This document shows positions 1 to 12,027 of a DNA stretch of 64,000 nt, one piece after another. Each line of letters starts with the position of its first letter. The stretch's first letter is position 1. The notes beneath the pieces were generated by a model. The model saw nothing but the letters and a program-made list of their open reading frames with translations, did not search any database and was not told where the DNA came from. The position numbers and the translations under genes are program-made. Source of the stretch: Rostratula benghalensis (lineage: Eukaryota > Chordata > Aves > Charadriiformes > Rostratulidae); assembly GCA_013399305.1 (NCBI GenBank), contig VXAI01000195.1:621274-685273 (forward strand), given 5' to 3'.

Positions 1-816
1 CTTCTGGGGCAATGCCAAAAGTTTTTTGACAAATTATTTACTCTGAGAAATCATTTTCCCTAAACAAGCATAGCCTGTTACCACATCCTTCTTCTCAGGA
101 GTCTGGAAAAGGCTGTGCCCTGCAGCTCCTCAGGCACTATCTCCATGGCAATGCACCGGTGGAGGTACCCTCTCTAGAAAAAAGACAAACCTCCCCACAG
201 AAAAGGCAGAATGTGGCAGAGACCTCGACAGTGTGAGCCCTGGAGAAAGGTGGGTTGCATGGGCTGAGTGTGATCAGTGCTGGCAGGCAGGCTGGCCTTT
301 AATGAAAAAGGAAACCTTGCAAGGGCACCTCCAGATCCATTTTACAGGAAAATATTAAAAGATTCACAGCTGCTGCCCGTGCTAGGGACCAGCAACTGAC
401 AGCTTGATTCCCACAGGTCCTGATGAGTTCTCATCAGCATGTGAATCTATTATTTAGAGGAAAAACGTTCTGCCTGGCATATAATCATTGAAAGCTGTCA
501 ACTTCCAGCCTAGGCACTGTTTCCTCTGCAGAACGGATCCTTCCCCATGAGTCAGGGACTCCTCACCAACTTCACGTCATAAAATCAAAACAAACAGCTG
601 CGGCGAGGGGCACTGCATTATGCATTGCCATATCAGGCCTACAACAATAACAAGCACTGGGACCCCAAGACACTATGCAGCACATAGCAAAGTTGGGCAA
701 AAAACACTGGAATATAGCAAATACAGGCCAAGATCCTTCCTAAGGAATAATACAGTGCCAGCGGGATATTGGGTGTCAGATAACAGAGCTGGCACACAGA
801 GCAACCTTTCTGCATT
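1..816. other. Non-coding, no feature recognised
   Basis: Unique-looking sequence of mixed composition. No coding, RNA or repeat feature I can support. Confidence 0.6.
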
Positions 817-1410
817 GGTGTCCTGGGTTGAGAGACACAGGACTAATTTTTCTTCTAATGCTGGGGAAAATTGCACTTTTAGAAGACTCTAGTGCCTGAC
901 TTAATGAAAATATTCACTTTATGGCCAGCCAGGCTCTGTGAGATTCAAGGTCTCAGAGTTTTCAAGCCTTGCCAGGTGCAGGGACAAGGAGGAGCGAGGC
1001 CTGGGCATTTGATCCAAGCTGTCCAACAGGATTATTTCATCCCATGACCATCACATGCAATAGAAATTAGAAAAGTTTGCTGTGTAGCTGGCTCTCCCTT
1101 GAGGGGGGCAGTCCAGGCAACTCCTTGCTCTGGTGCCCGACCCCTGAGGCTTCCCTTCCCCTGAAGCCACTGCACTCGCAGTGTCCCACATTGGCTGTCC
1201 CCTGCTGGGAGTGCACAGCTTCCTGCTGAGAGAATTGCCTGAGTAGGATTCTTGTGTATCTTAGATCAGTATCAGGATTAATACTGATTCCTTAGCATTA
1301 TTTAGTCTTATTCTATTAAATCTATTTACATTTCAACCCTTGTGTTTCTTTGCATTCCCCGATTCCCCTTTCCTGGGTGGGGAGGGGTCTCGCTCTTCCC
1401 CACCTCTGAA
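817..1410 (+). mobile_element. Solo LTR of an avian endogenous retrovirus, copy 1
   Basis: Starts near TGTCCTGGGTTGAGAGACA, continues with a GGGGAAAATTGCACTTTTAG block and ends past CTATTAAATCTATTTACAT and CCTTTCCTGGGTGGGGAGG. The same ordered blocks recur at 19215-19760. There is no internal retroviral coding sequence next to it. The TGTCCTGG start is typical of avian ERVL-type LTRs by recollection; the exact end is uncertain. Confidence 0.65.
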
Positions 1411-4400
1411 CGTATTGAGAATGAGGTCTGAATGTTTAAAACAGACCAAACTGCTACTCCCAGTTTGCTGGAGTGGGAAATAAAGGAAATGGGGTGTCCA
1501 ATCAGGAGGAGGGGGTGCAGCCCAGATGCCTCTGAAAGTGCCCTGCTTCTGCAGTTCAAGGTTAAACATCTCCTTTGCACTAATTTCTGAGTCCGCCTCT
1601 CTCAAAAGCCACGCCAGGTAATTAAAATTATTACAACTATTATTAGACCATAATATTATTATAGCATTTGTGCTACACTTGACATCTGTTGGCTGATAGA
1701 TTTAACTGGTACATAAGAAATAATTGTGCATAGATTTCTTGCAAATGAGCACCAACAAGGAAGACATTAACATGTTCTACATTGAAAAAGTTAATTTTAT
1801 GGAAGCATGCTTGAAATAAAAATTCTAAAATTAACAGTTAAACCTTTAAAAACTCTCGTTAATGAAACTATTTGGGTATAAAGTAGGCAGCCATTAAAGA
1901 AAAATCCTGCACTTTCTTTAAACACTTAAAGGCATATGCCTGGTGTGGTAACTCCTTCAGATCAACACACACATCTTCTTCCAACCCATTCCAGTGACCC
2001 AGAGATTTCTAAATCACCCTTCCATCTTCCTTCTCTCTCTGCAGCAACTTTTGAATTATCTGGGCAAAGAGTCTGACTGTACAGATAGCCAGTACAATCA
2101 GGAATCTTACAACCTGCTCACCAAAAATCCTATAGAATTATCAGCAAACACACATCTAGAATAAAATACAGCTTCTGGCATCCCACAAAGCCCAAAGGGC
2201 TTTGCAAACGGCTCAGGACGCAATTTATCCACCAGCAAGATTCAGCTGTAATCCAGACTGGAACACCACCTTTCTATCAGTATTTAACTATAGCATGCAG
2301 CCCCCCAGAGAAAAGTAAGGAAGAATCCAACAGGAATGCTTTAAGAAGGCTGAGTTTTCTCCCCTGGAATTGAAATGTGGTCACAGCACGCACTATCAGC
2401 CGTGGATCAGTAAAGGAGGACAAACAGGACCCAGCTTCTTCATCCCGTTGACAATGTCCTTGAAATACCACCCAAGCAAGTGGCCATGGCCAACACCTCA
2501 AGTCACCAGCCACGAGAAGGAGAAGAGGTGAAAACCATAGAGGAACCCTGTGTTGTCCCTGAATTAGATGGAGCCCAAATTCCACCCTACACTTACACCA
2601 ATGTGCAAAGAAAGACAGCATAGTGGCTGGAAGACTTCAGAAGAGGACCATCCTCTTAAAATTGAAAAAGCTGACCACAGCAGCTCAGTACTTACAGAAT
2701 GTGGAGGTGGCTAGAGCTGGTCCTGCTTGGACAGTGATGTTTTCTCCAGATAAATGTATTTCAGTTTTAAAGTGTCTTCTCTTCCTTAAGCTTAGTTCAT
2801 GCCAAGGTGACCAGCAGAGCCCTGGTAGAATGAGGTATCCTGCAACCACCCCCGCAGCGACACACTATTTGGGGATAAAAATGAATATAATTCATTTTTC
2901 CAGAGCAAGTTAATTTTTTCCCCAAACAGAGCAACCACACAAGGAACTTCAAATTGCTTGAGGAGAAAAATGTATTTTTACTACCTTAGTCGCATACAGA
3001 CAAGCCTAACTCCCACTGAGAACAGAATGACAGAGAAACAGAGGGGAGCAGGACATTATGGACACAAATTCCCCCCTGTGCATACCCTTCTGGGAGCAAA
3101 GCAGAGACACCTGGGGAGCTCTGGGTGGAAAGCAGGGCTGAGCAGCCAGAGGATTGCAGCCAAGCAATGCTAGTCCTAACAAGCACCAGTGAGAAGTTCC
3201 ACTTAAATGAGGTTCATGAAAGCTCTTGAAAGTCACACCAGCCTTCAGAAATCCCCCTCTACAGAGATCTGCCTTTCACACCTCCAACCAGCACAATGGA
3301 GTTAAAGCAGCCTTTTCACTCTGTCCATCACAAGAGAACTCAAAGCACATGAGGCACAGTGCTAATTACTAAAAAAAAAAAAAAAAAAAAAAAACAATGA
3401 CAGACAACAAAGCAACTCCCCTCCCCCCCACACACTTTAGGGGTAGCTATCAACAATTCCTCCTCACAATGTGAGAAAACCTCAAATATGAGCCCTTGGA
3501 ACTCAGTCCAGGTCTGCTGCTATTCATCCTTTTCATTAGTGGCCCCAACGATGAAAGAGAAAGTACTTTTGTAAAACCTGAAAGGCTGCCCAGCAGTTAA
3601 GAGCTGGAAGCACTCCGGAGGTCATGATCAGAATTGATAAAAATGAAGAAAAGTTCCAAAAACACTCACTAATCAATAAAAAGAAAAGCAAGGAAAACAA
3701 TGCAAATCACTGCACTTGGAAACAGCAAAAAACAAAGACCAAGCACACTGATAGAGCATGGGGGGAACCTCTCTGAACAGAGGCAACCCCAAAGAAAGTC
3801 AGGGACTGGATGAAAAATGTGACACATTTAAGCATTGTGACACCACAGCTCCAGCTGCAAAGAGCTAAACATCATTGTGGAACTTAAGAAAATAAAATTC
3901 CTAAGTCTGGTCTGAAAGGCCAGGCTCAGCACCACCCCTAAGAAAGTCACAAACCAGAGGGTCTGGGCAATGAGTAGAGCAGTCAGCAGTATAAACTGTG
4001 CAGCTCCAGAGCAGCCACTGAAGGTGTTCCCCAATCCCATTTCCCTCCAGGATCATTATCAGCTCTGTCAGCCTTTAACAACTGTTTACAAGAAGGTCTC
4101 TGAAGGTAAGAGACACAGAAGCCCATTTATTTGGTTGCACAAGTGAGTTAGAGAAGGTATCAGGCTCTGTAAGACCAGGATTTCATCAAGTCCCAGAGGA
4201 AACTTGCCCCTGGTCCAGATCTGCACTAACACCTACCACTGTCCAGTCTGGAGCTGAGTATCTCTCACCCGGCCTCAGCAGAGGTGTATGGACAAGGTTT
4301 TTCCAGCTCTGCATTTCATTTAGCGTTTTCCATCTGGCCACTCCTACAACACTACAGCAGTGATATCTTAGAGCTAAATTAGCAGCCTTCTCATCTCCAA

Positions 4401-6899
4401 AATACAATAGAGCTCCTCATCCTGCCAAAAGGGTACCCACGCAGCAACGCAGAACGAGCACACTCATAACTCACGTCTTCATTACCTTTCATAAACGGGG
4501 CTCTTCAGCTCAATTTGCCACCAAGCTCCTTTGGTGGTGAAAACAGCTTTCCCACACACTGCATGGCAAAGGATGCTGGCCTGGGATTCCCATGGGGACA
4601 GGCAAGGCTTCCCTCCTCCCCCTAAACAGCCTCACCAACCCCTAAAGACTGGCTGCAGTCCATTAGGGTCATCACCCAGCTATGCGGACAAGCCCTCCCT
4701 GCCCCAGACAGACCAATCTGAGGCAATGATTGCTGAAAGCAATTGAAATCGTTGAAACAAGGTGTTCCAAAACAGGCAGAGGCAGCTGTGCCAGCACAGC
4801 TGATGCACACACACACACACAGCTGCTCCAAACCCCAACTGAAGGCGCAGCGAGAAATCCAGCCAGGGGACAAGATCTACAAATCTTATGCAAAAGCAGG
4901 GCTTAACTTCCAGAAACATTTCAGATTTCCCAGTGACTCGAGAGGATGTTAATTTTTTTTTTTTTTTTTTTTTTTTTGAGTCAGAGCTTTAGGAGCAAGC
5001 TGCCTCATGAACCGCAGCCAGAAAAGATATGACAAAACCTCTGTTAGCACGCGCCGTCTCCTTTCATGGGCTGTTTCCCAGAAGATCCCCAGTGTTGTGT
5101 CATTTTTCACTTCAGGTGCTAAGAATATCTGCGTGTTAATAAAAAATAATAACCACCTTTATAGGGAACTTATCAACAAAGCACTCAACAAATCTTAATT
5201 AAAGCTGATTCACCTACTTCACAAGTGCAAGTTAAACGCTATTTCTCAGAGGGGAAAGCTGAGTGGTAAGAGAGCTGAGGTGGGTTATAAAAGCCACCGA
5301 GGGAGTCAGTAGCAGAGAGGATTAGCACATAGAAAGGCTGACTAATTATCCCTAAATTTATCCCAATAATCCACTCCCATGCAAATTCTCAGGGCATAGC
5401 TGATGGGATTTCAACCCCACCTGCCCATCTTGACCACACCTGTATTTAAGTAGTCTTCCATTTCCTTGCCAGCTAAGAGCACACAGAGGTGTTGGGGGTG
5501 CTGGGGAGTTTTTTCAGGTGCTTTATGCTCAGGCTAACAAAATTCTCAAGTGTTTAAAAAAAAAAAAAAAAAAAAAGAGAAGGTGATGGCAGTAGTACCA
5601 GCACTGCTCTTGCACTGCTTTAGGATGTGGTACCGTGGATTCAAGGGCTGGTCTGACAACTCATTAGGAATTTCCAGTTTTCATCTTACTTCTTTTAAAA
5701 TAAAATATTTGTATCTCCTTCAAATCTAGTAAATGCATGGTCACGCAGATGGCAGACCCCAGGAACTGCTCTCACCTCTGATAGCTGAGCTTCTACGTTA
5801 GAGCTTCCAGAGCAGTGTTTTTGGATGTTTCCACCACTGAAACGCCTTGGAGGTTGCTGAAAAATACCAACATGGTCCAGGCTGGTCATTTTAAGGTAGA
5901 GTTGGGGGAAAGAAAAGAGAGAAAAAAAGAAGCCCATCTATTAATAAACCTAATCCCGGAGCACAAGTGAATTCAAAGAGACCCCAAAGAGCAGAAACAC
6001 TGCGGTAGCGTGTTTGGTAAATGACAGGGTGTCACTGGCTTCTAACACCACAGAGACTTATCTGCCCTTAAAAGGTTTCCTACCAGGGCTGTAGGCTGGA
6101 GCAGCCTCCTCACACAGACAGCTCTACCAACAGAAATGCCTACGCAGATTATACTGCTTTGGGAAGCAAATTAAACAGTATCAGTGAAGTCATACTTTCT
6201 GCCTCTAAGCCATATTTGTACTAGGTTAGTTCTATCAGCAAAACACAGGAAAATAAATAACTTGCCCCTAAGAAATTGTGCCTGCAGAACTTGTGAGGGT
6301 AAACCTAGGCCATCTTGCAAAGCGGGTAGTGTTGATTATTTGTTAAAGAGTACTTCTAATGCGAGTGTTAGTCAACCTCTGAAGTTAAACATTTTAAAGG
6401 CAGTATTCCAAATAGTGTTTATACACAAAATCCCATTTGCTCAGTTTTCAATCCCTGGCTTTGTGCAGCATGTAATTTCACTAGCTTGCCGGCAAGTGAG
6501 CCATATGCAAGCTTGTACCAAAATAATTAAGCAGTTTTAAAATGCAGGCCTCATGTTACCAAGTGCAGACCCTAAGGAAAAAAAAATCCATTTTAATGGC
6601 TCAGAGCTACACCAAAGGTACCAGAACACCTTTGGCCTGCAACTTTCCAGCCGCAACTGAGTCTAAGGTGACCCAGCCCATCCTCACGCTCAAGGCAGAA
6701 TCCAAACTGCTCCTGTTAAATTTATCCTTAAAAACTGTACTTAAAACTCCTCAGTGTAAGGGATCCTGGCCTGCCCAGGCATCTTGCCTCACACTTTGTG
6801 AGTCGGTACCCACCACAAGGCCCTGATTTTCAGTCACTTCCAGAAAGTAGCAGCCCAGGCACCTGCCTTGACTTCCCAGCCCTGAGGGGAGCAAGCAGA
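1411..6899. other. Non-coding; simple repeats and one orphan candidate exon
   Basis: Contains A24 at 3371-3394, (CA)n at about 4805-4820, T25 at 4953-4977 and an A run near 5557-5576. A 55-bp segment (4051-4105) with good splice signals on both sides is described in the findings. No recognised protein coding. Confidence 0.6.
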
Positions 6900-7310
6900 A
6901 CCCCCCGGGGTCCCGACAAACGCCATTACTCCATCGCAACACCGGCTCTAGGGGCCCTGTCACCTCAGAGCCGGGGGGGGGGGGGAGGAGCACCTCAGCG
7001 GAAAGCAGGGCGGCGGGCAGCCCCCTCCCCCGACAAAGCCTCTCCACCAGCTCCCCTCGAACAAGGGCACCGACAGAGCCCATGCCGAGCCCCATGCCCA
7101 AGCAACAACCCGACCCCGTGGATGTCATGGCGGCGCCCCCCCCCCCAGCCCTCACTCACCGCTCCGCACTGCGCACGCTCCGCTCGGCCCCGCCCGCCTT
7201 CCCGTGAGGCGGCGCCCAGCAACCGGCGGGAACGGAGCCTGTCCTGGGGCGGGATGGCCCGGCTGAGAGAGATCCCGGCCCGGCTGAGAGAGATCCCCCC
7301 CCCCGGCTAC
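6900..7310 (-). promoter_or_regulatory. CpG island with minus-strand splice donor, possible SIL1 first exon
   Basis: CpG-rich block with G13 at 6973-6985. On the minus strand the sequence reads GTGCGGAGCG/GTGAGTGAG, a strong donor with the exon 3' end at 7160. A minus-strand gene pointing away from MATR3 fits SIL1, the expected neighbour with its 5' end facing MATR3 (human order from memory). No SIL1 coding exon was found between 1 and 7160, so the name is inference only. Confidence 0.35.
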
Positions 7311-10300
7311 GGGCAAACAGCCTGTCCGAGGGTGGTGGGTGTCAGTCCCGCCGAGGCTGTGCCAGGCCCTGAAGAAATTCTGAGGGAGGAACTGACCGAC
7401 CAACCAACAGACCAACTGGCAGTCAACAGCCGTACCAAATAACACCTGCTTTCTTTCGCTGCGGCCTGACACTGCAGCTGTCTGGGAGCACCCGGCCCCT
7501 CAGGTAGCCCTGTCACCAGGAGGGGAGTGGGGACAGGCCGGAGTCACTGAGGCAGTGCCTGGTCCCATCAGCCTTCTCTGGTCCAGCCTCCAGCTGTGTT
7601 TCAGGGCATCCCCAGCTTCCCTCCCGAGAAGGGTGGTGGGGAAGGAGGAGGAGGTGACATTTGTAAGATTCACCAGATGGAGTTGGCCTTGCACATCACA
7701 TCTTCCCTGCCACCAGTGCTTCAGCACCCCTCTTTTATTTTTCACACCTTTTGAGGGAGGTGGGGAAGTTTCAGGTAAATACGAGGTTGTTAATTCACAG
7801 CCTCGGCACCTGACATCCCCTGGACTTCACTGAAGAGGAGGTGACAAAGCCGGAGTGGAAGGCACAGGGACCACTGGGCTGCCCCAGGCGTGAGCCCACC
7901 GGTCCCTTCTGCCTGGTTTGCTCACAGCGCTGTGCTGATTAAAATCAGGTGCCAAAACATTTCCCACCCTTGTCCCATGAGCGATGACATTGCAGAAATG
8001 ATGGAACACCTACAGCCGTGAGCTGTGCAACCCTCATCCCCCAGTAAGGCCTCCACTGGGCAGCAGCCCAAAACGCCCTGCCAGCCCCAAAATTAAACCT
8101 GCAAGAAAGGATGCTCCGTGACAGCAAGTGACAACCGACGGGAGAGCACAGTGTAAGGGGACTCTGGTGGGAAGCTGCATGCCTGCTCTGTCCCCTGGGC
8201 CAGTGCCCCCACAGCTCTGCTCGCCCATGCACTGAGCTTTGCTGCTGGCACCCACAAAGGTCCAGGAGACAGGAGATGGATTGTAAGCTAACCCCACCTT
8301 TCATTTCCAGTAACTGAAATGTTTTCAGTCTTTCCAGGTTGGATATAAGCACCTCAAAATCAGAACCCAAAAGCAAAACCCACAGAGCCCATCAGGAGGG
8401 CTCCATGGGCGTATTGGGGTTTAATGGTATGATTTTTCAAGCAGCTATGTGATTTCTGGCAAGAATAACTCCTGGCCTTTGCATGTGTGGTGGTGCTGCC
8501 GTACTCCAGCCTCTTCCTTCTCCTCCCTTTGGGGCTGTGGGCCCTCTTAAACCCCAGAGAAGCAATTCCACTGGCTCAGGATGGGGCTCATCTGTCCACA
8601 CCCCTCTGTGGTTTCTCCAGTGGAGCAGGAGAGCAGGATCCAGCTCTTCTTTCCACTTTCTTTCTGGCAGGTGGAACAACTCTAGCAGGATGATGGGCCA
8701 TCTCCCTGAAGCCACATCTCTCTGAGCCCTCTCTTTCAGACACAACAATAAAAACCCTCCATGCATCAAACCCAAGGGCGGCAGCCAGGCACAGGAAGGG
8801 GGAGCTTGTCCCCAGCCACAGCCTAATGGTGACATGGCAGGGTGACAGCACGCTGACCTCACTGTCCCATGACAGCCCCAGGAGGTCAAGGGAAGCCTTG
8901 GTGAGATGCTCGTTCCGTGGCGCTGCTGCATCCTCAGGCAATACCATCCTAATCCCACCATCTGAAACTGCTGGCACATCAAAGGCATTAGAAAACATGC
9001 TCTGCATGTATTATATTATGTTTTGCATTTCAAGTTCTTCTGTTTGATCTGATGGGGTGGAGGGTTGGGGTTTTTTTTCCGAAAGGTATTGGAGAAGATG
9101 GGTGTGAGAGAGTAAATTAGGGCTGGGAGTAATTTTTCATCAATGTACTTAAAGACAATCACAGCACTAGGAGGGAGGCCTAATTGTGGAGTTGTGTAAT
9201 TAGTTTTTATGTCACTGCAATTATTCTGTTGGCTACATATAAAGAACATGGCAAAATGCAGCACTTAATTTTAAATCAAGACTTGATTCTCTTTTAGTAG
9301 GTAATTGATGTTGATCACATTACTTAGTAGCGACTATAAAATGTGCTATTTAGACTGTAAAAGGATGGAGAAAAGGACTGAGAAGATAGGTAACTGATGG
9401 ATCGCGGGCTGCATTGTTGGGAGGCAGCATTAATCCATCAGACTTCGGTTGTCTTTGTTTCCAGCCACTTCTGGGCATCGTTAGTGGCCCAGAGCCTTAA
9501 TGAGAGCAGAGCCACTGGTCCCCACAGCATCGTGCACCACAGCAAGCAGCCACTCTGCTCTCAGACAGCAGCAGCAACAGAGGAGTTTGCACTTAATGCA
9601 ATGGATTCCTTGCATTTAAATACCGTCTTTTAAGGGCAGGCTTTGCTTGTAGTGCAAGGTGGGATCTGGGGCTGATCTCCCTGGGCAGAGAGCATCCCGC
9701 CTGGTCCTGCCCGCTCCCCACAGAGACCAATGGGCACCACTGCCCATCTTCCACCTGCTGCCCGCAAGCCCAGGGCCACTGAAGGTTACCTCATCAAGCA
9801 CCCAGCTGTCCAGAAGAGGAAATCAGAAAAGCTGAGGCTGCAGAGATTCCCTGCAAAATGGCACTGGCAGCTTCTGGGTTGGCAGCTTCACAAGTTTAAC
9901 AGTGAAGGGGCCAGAAGAGTTGGGCCAGCCCTACACCTAAGCAGCAGTGAAAGAGCAGGGAGAGCTTTGTTCCCATCCCACAGGGTGATACAAAACTTGC
10001 CCTCACTGAGCACAAGCCCAGATCAATAGCTTGATACTGCACTGTCACCATAAAGTTGATAAAACTTTTCCTTGCCATTGTGAACTTGATTTCGAGGAAT
10101 AATTGCTGCTTTCCAGGCCGGAGTTGGAGGTGAGACAGCACATTCACTGCAGGGACAGTTCTGAGGTGACTCCTGGGGCATTAGAAATTCAGCTTTTCTC
10201 CAGGGAAAGGCATGTGGGTTTGTGTCCAGGGCCACTCTGTGCTCAGCTGAAGCCACCTCCCCTCCTCAGTAGCCAGGGGAGCCTTTCCCAGGGCATCCTG

Positions 10301-11589
10301 AATGAGCGTGGATTTTCTCCCATCCCAGAGCAGAGGATGATGAGGGAGGAGGCGTATTTCACCCCAATAATAAGCAAACTCGTTAGGTTGAGTTTCCAGA
10401 CAGCAGGTCCAGGCTCTGCACTCACCCCAATACAGGTGGAGTTGTGACCAGATAGTCCTGGGGAAGAGGACTGTTGTCTGAAATATCTCCTCTCTGGCCT
10501 TTCCTCCCTCCCCATCTGCCCCGCCACTGCCAGAGAGCTGCCGGTGGCCGCTTCCCACGCTGAGATGGTGAACCCCGTCTTTACAACTCCAGAAGCGAGT
10601 CACGACCCATTCTGGGTTCAGAGCAAACGATTTTTGCAGCGCAGATGCATCCAAAGAGGCCAGAAGTGAACGCCAGGCTTGAAATGGTGTGGTGCCACTG
10701 CTGCGAGGTTTACCTGCTTCTTCTTACCCATTTTGCGTTCCGGGACCTGGGAGATTTTGCAGGACCAGATCTGGCCCCATCAGCATCAGCCTCCCCGAAT
10801 TGCCCTAAGGATCGGACCCATCCCGTGTGCCATCACCACCAGCCCAAATGCTGTTCCATTCACCATCCAAATTACTCCTCTGTCCCTGGAATTACTCCTC
10901 GGTCCCTGGAGGGGGTTGATGGCAAAAGGCTATGGAGAGGGAAATGGGATACATCAAGCCAAGGGGCCGTCCTCGCTCGTGGGGAGCCTCTGTCCAAGCA
11001 CCAGGGTTTCTGGGTGAGCTGCTGCCCAGGGGTGAGATCCCAGCAGGCCTCAGTCCCTGACGGTTCTCCTGTCTCTGGAATCCATCTGCAGGACAGCTCG
11101 GCCCTCCTGGGAGCCCGGTGGCTTCAGCCAGAGGAGCCAAGGCAGGCTCTGCCTTATTTCAAGAGCACTGGCAATGCCAGATGACTCCAGCATTTCATTA
11201 CAGGTTATGAACGATGCTCTTCAAACAGCCAAGCGGTTTGCCACGCACAGGCTTCCCACCGGGCTTCCCTCGCTCCCGCTGGATACCGGCTGGATTAAAT
11301 TAGATTAAGGTGGCAATGGTGATCAATTCAAAGCCGTGTTCCAAGGAAGCCATACACAAAGGATTTAGAACTGGAGAGGAAAATAAAGCCCGTGGCAAAG
11401 CAGAGGGACCCGGTGGGTGAGTAACTGCGGTGAAGGGAATGTCAAGTTTTAGTGCCACCAACTTGGCTGTGACCAGGATGGGACTGCGTGGGCAGCAGGG
11501 TCCCCAGGGGCACTTTCTAGAAACAGTTGCCCCTATGGGCCTGAGCCAAGCGTTCAAGCAGGGATTTGGGTAAGAATAAAGTCATCAGC
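7311..11589. other. Non-coding, nothing recognised
   Basis: Moderately GC-rich. Includes a 20-bp tandem duplication at 10871-10910 (ATTACTCCTCTGTCCCTGGA, with one mismatch in the second copy). Long reading frames here (for example 10645-11184) resemble no family I know and lack splice context. Confidence 0.6.
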
Positions 11590-12027
11590 ATGGGGTGCAG
11601 GAGGGGGACAGTGCGGGCAGCGATGGGGGAGCTCTGTCCCCAGGGACACTTTTACTGCATCCAGCTTTGGAATCTGCAGCGCTGGAAGGACATGGAGCTG
11701 TTGGAGCGGGGCCAGAGGAGGGCACAGAAATGTTGGGAGCTGAAGCCCCTCTGCTGTGAGGAAAGGCTGAGAGAGCTGGGGGGGGTTCAGCCTGGAGAAG
11801 GCTCCAGGGAGCCCTTAGAGAGATGAGATCTGGGGGAGAAATTCTTTGGTGTGAGGGTGGTGAGAGACTGGCCCAGGTTGCCCAGAGAAGCTGTGGCTGC
11901 CCCATCCCTGGAGGGGTTCAAGGCCAGGCTGGATGGGGCTTTGAGCAACCTGGTGTGGTGGGAGGTGTCCCTGCCCAGGGCAGGGGTGGAACTGCATGGG
12001 CTTTAAGGTCCTTTCCATGATTCTATG
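11590..12027 (+). mobile_element. CR1 LINE, 3' end fragment
   Basis: Contains the typical CR1 3' sequence (GGCTGAGAGAGCTGGGG, GGTTGCCCAGAGAAGCTGTG, GGAGGTGTCCCTGCCCAGGG) and ends GATTCTATG at 12027. Only the terminal few hundred bases, as usual for 5'-truncated CR1. Confidence 0.9.

Noticed and set aside
3828..4040. Minus-strand frame with a hydrophobic segment, considered as the SIL1 signal-peptide exon
   Set aside because: There is a good acceptor upstream, but no convincing donor and no recognisable SIL1 sequence after the hydrophobic part.
1..7160. SIL1 coding exons on the minus strand
   Set aside because: Looked for the conserved HPTxEWQ...LNLQTGxRE region and did not find it; the coding part probably lies beyond the left edge.
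10645..11184. 179-codon + strand frame
   Set aside because: No resemblance to a known family, no splice or promoter context, and overlapping frames of similar length on both strands suggest GC-biased chance.
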